A stretch of DNA of 8,559 nucleotides, from NCBI GenBank assembly GCA_025357995.1, contig JANYLF010000227.1, positions 1 to 8,559 on the forward strand. Reading direction: 5' to 3'. Within the stretch, counting starts at the first letter, position 1. Each line of letters starts with the position of its first letter. The position numbers and the translations under genes were made by a program. Shown here in pieces: positions 7,164 through 8,559 of the stretch. The notes beneath the pieces are model-generated. The model did not search any database and was not told where the DNA came from. It worked only from the letters and a program-made list of their open reading frames with translations. The stretch comes from Acidimicrobiia bacterium. GTDB taxonomy: Bacteria; Actinomycetota; Acidimicrobiia; IMCC26256; JAENVU01.

Positions 7164-7355
7164 GTGTCGATTGCAGATCAGCTCTTCGAGGAACGACGGC
7201 TCCGCCGTCGCGCTGGCGACCCGCGCCTGAGTGACGATGGCCGCGAGGTCCTGCGCCGGATCACGACCGGAGACCTCGCAGACGAGTTCGGGAGATCTCT
7301 CGAAGAGATCTCCGACGCGGACCCGTTGCTCACCGGCACCGACGACCACGACTGA
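7164..7355 (+). CDS. Small antitoxin-like protein
   Basis: The 63-residue ORF starts at GTG and has coding-like GC-rich third positions. The N-terminal half is basic (FEERRLRRRAGDPRLSDDGR) and the C-terminal half is acidic (LEEISDADPLLTGTDDHD). I recognise no DNA-binding fold with certainty. Its small size, polar composition, leaderless promoter and position 18 bp before a toxin-like ORF fit the antitoxin of a type II toxin-antitoxin pair. That role is inferred from arrangement. A perfect hairpin lies within the gene (7291-7313). Confidence 0.6.
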   Translation: MSIADQLFEERRLRRRAGDPRLSDDGREVLRRITTGDLADEFGRSLEEISDADPLLTGTDDHD

Positions 7356-7373
7356 CCCGGGGACTCGGCACAC

Positions 7374-7793
7374 GTGATCGTCGTCGACGAATACCTCGCG
7401 GTCCGCGTGGTTGGCGGTGATTGGCCGGGCGGGCTTCCCGACGATGACGACATCGCCTTGACCGCCTCCCGGTACTGGCGGTTGCTCCAGCGACTCCACA
7501 ATCCATCGGGCGGGTAGCTCTCGTCAGTTCTCGCGGGATTGTCGGACCGTGATCGTGAAGTGATCCGTCATCCCCATCCCGAAGTGCTCGCGATCCTCGA
7601 TCCGCGACCGTTGCTCGACGACGCTGCGGTGATCGCAGCCCGATCTGGCATGGCCGGACTCCTCGTGGCGGAATCCCTCGCAGCTGGGCTCCAGCATCGG
7701 CGTGCGCTCTGGTTCGGCCGTGGCCGCAACGTCGGTGTTCGTCTCCGTGAGATCGCCGACGATCTCGGTATCACCATCCACGTCCTCCCCTAA
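7374..7793 (+). pseudogene. Toxin-like ORF interrupted by an in-frame TAG
   Basis: GTG 7374 opens a frame of 47 codons (MIVVDEYLAVRVVGGDWPGG... to ...LHNPSGG) that ends at TAG 7515-7517. The same frame then continues without another stop for 91 codons (LSSVLAGLSDRDREV... to ...DDLGITIHVLP) to TAA at 7793. Joined, they make about 139 residues: an N-terminal strand, an Asp-rich DWPGGLPDDDD turn, a helix ending LLQRLH, and a C-terminal half with LLVAESLAAGL, RRALWFGRGRNVG and LREIADDLGI. The continuity suggests one gene broken by a single substitution, for example CAG to TAG, rather than two genes; the second half has no good start (TTG 7539 only). The whole resembles small toxin-like proteins of actinobacteria with a possible PIN-like fold, but this is recalled and not firm. 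Readthrough or a sequencing error could also explain the TAG. Confidence 0.65.
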
Positions 7794-7838
7794 ACCGCGT
7801 TCCGCCAGCGAGGCAAGGCCGCGCGATCAGTCCATGGT

Positions 7839-7877
7839 GGACGCGCGATGACACGCGTCTCAGGTTCGTTTCCAGCG
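7839..7877. repeat. Right copy of 39-bp direct repeat flanking toxin-antitoxin-like module
   Basis: This is the partner of 7051-7089, lying 46 bp after the toxin-like ORF ends. Its central palindrome is degenerate at one base (TGACACGCGTCTCA). The other differences are at the right end (TTC GTT TCC in place of TTC GCG TTC). Confidence 0.7.
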
Positions 7878-8375
7878 GGGCCCGAGCCTGCCCGGTGATC
7901 CGGGGCTGGCGCGCGCGATTCAGACGCCGAGCGTGATGCCACACTGGCGGCCGATCAGATCTCCGGCGTACCCGAACCCAAATTGTCGGTGGCACGCGGC
8001 CGGATCCATAGGCCTGAACGGCGCGGTTGTTCCCTTTCCTTTACAACCCGCAACCGTGAGTGTCGCCGGCCGGCGAGGAGAGCCTGAACTCGTTTCGCGC
8101 AGCTCAAACCGTTGCGAACCTTCAGAAATCCGCCAGGTCGGACACTCTCCGGACGCGCAGTGAAAACCCGTCGCCCTGCGATCAATCCTTCTCAAACGGC
8201 AATAACTCCTTCACCACGGCCACACCAGGTCACGGCGCGCACCCCTGGGGCCGGTCGCCCCATCTTTGTGTTCTGGCCTCAAGCGGTCGCTCACGCGTGT
8301 CGAAGCCGCTGGTGCGACGAGATCAGCCGTGGGTGCAACCTCTGGGCCCGCCGCACTAACCCAATCCAACCCAAC
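7878..8375. other. Gene-poor region upstream of prepilin gene
   Basis: I find no convincing gene here. Short frames exist on both strands (for example 8060-8359 plus and 7920-8195 minus), but they lack ribosome sites and have irregular composition. Visible structure includes an inverted repeat GGTTGT...ACAACC around a pyrimidine-rich 12-nt loop (8025-8048) and the 12-bp palindrome CGCCGGCCGGCG shortly after. It may hold a long leader or promoter for the prepilin gene. I saw no match to the c-di-GMP riboswitch core. Confidence 0.5.
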
Positions 8376-8381
8376 AGGAGA
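8376..8381 (+). promoter_or_regulatory. Ribosome binding site of prepilin gene
   Basis: AGGAGA sits 8 nt before ATG 8390, which fixes the prepilin start. Confidence 0.85.
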
Positions 8382-8389
8382 TTCATCAA

Positions 8390-8559
8390 ATGAGCCAGAT
8401 GCTGGCAAACCTGCGGGTGCGGCGTGAGGACGAGCGTGGTTTCACGCTCATCGAGCTCATGGTTGTGGTGTTGATCATTGCCATCTTGATCGCCATTGCC
8501 ATCCCGACGTTCCTCGGTGCCAAGACCCGTGCGCAAGACAAGGCGGCTCAGTCGAGCCT
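8390..8559 (+). CDS. Type IV prepilin (N-terminal part; runs off right edge)
   Basis: The first 56 residues are visible. A short, positively charged leader of 17 residues (MSQMLANLRVRREDERG) precedes the prepilin peptidase motif G|FTLIELMVVV. Cleavage is expected between G17 and F18, with the conserved glutamate at +5 (E22). A hydrophobic helix follows (MVVVLIIAILIAIAIPTFL), then AKTRAQDKAAQSS, the start of the globular part. After cleavage and methylation by prepilin peptidase, such subunits assemble into type IV pili or a related pseudopilus; major and minor subunit cannot be told apart without the C-terminus. The strong AGGAGA site suggests high expression. The initial helix is typical of PilA/PilE-like or PulG-like proteins in actinobacteria such as Acidimicrobiia. 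Confidence 0.93.
   Translation, partial: MSQMLANLRVRREDERGFTLIELMVVVLIIAILIAIAIPTFLGAKTRAQDKAAQSS

Noticed and set aside
6699..7499. Long minus-strand ORF (266 codons)
   Set aside because: It is antisense to the phosphoesterase 3' end, runs through the tRNA fragment (giving the typical PGSNPG translation) and crosses the small plus-strand genes; it has no motif.
7524..7781. 85-codon minus-strand ORF
   Set aside because: It is antisense to the second half of the toxin-like ORF, whose plus-strand frame is continuous with the upstream half.
7991..8010. Sigma-54-type promoter (TGGCACG)
   Set aside because: The -12 TTGC element is missing, and this sigma factor is not expected in actinobacteria.
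8060..8359. 99-codon plus-strand ORF upstream of the pilin gene
   Set aside because: It has no ribosome site, no motif and irregular composition rich in Ser, Pro and Arg, and it overlaps palindromic sequence.
7878..8389. c-di-GMP riboswitch upstream of the pilin gene
   Set aside because: No GCAAA...GCAAAGCC-like core or conserved tetraloop pairing is visible.

Overview
The window is GC-rich and reads as chromosomal DNA of a high-GC actinobacterium. Supporting signs are high GC at third codon positions, GTG starts, a short gene that looks leaderless behind a TAnnnT -10 box, and a type IV prepilin. Acidimicrobiia is my best guess at class, but this rests on general resemblance and was not tested.

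Left arm (1-5132, minus strand, read right to left). A long gene encodes a membrane-anchored TPR protein whose C-terminal membrane domain looks like a site-2 protease that has lost its HExxH zinc site. After 76 bp comes a catalase-related haem protein of the short 'mini-catalase' type. Its stop codon overlaps by 4 bp the GTG start of a partner gene that runs off the left edge. The partner's frame is open for all 180 visible codons.

Centre (5133-6864). A ~250 bp divergent intergenic region separates the TPR gene from a large plus-strand calcineurin-type metallophosphoesterase with all its metal-binding motifs intact. The divergent pairing suggests shared regulation or function, but nothing in the sequence proves it.

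Right arm (6865-8389) is accessory and gene-poor. Just after the phosphoesterase lies an isolated 3' half of a tRNA-Pro(CGG), from the anticodon loop to an encoded CCA, with no 5' half. This is the usual footprint of integration by a tyrosine recombinase. To its right is a compact two-gene module: a 63-residue protein behind a leaderless promoter, then a toxin-like ORF cut by an in-frame TAG after codon 47. Imperfect 39-bp direct repeats carrying the palindrome TGACACGCGTGTCA flank the module. It resembles a toxin-antitoxin cassette with a broken toxin. A stretch of ~600 bp without a convincing gene follows.

Right edge (8390-8559). The start of a type IV prepilin with a strong ribosome binding site and a textbook prepilin peptidase site.
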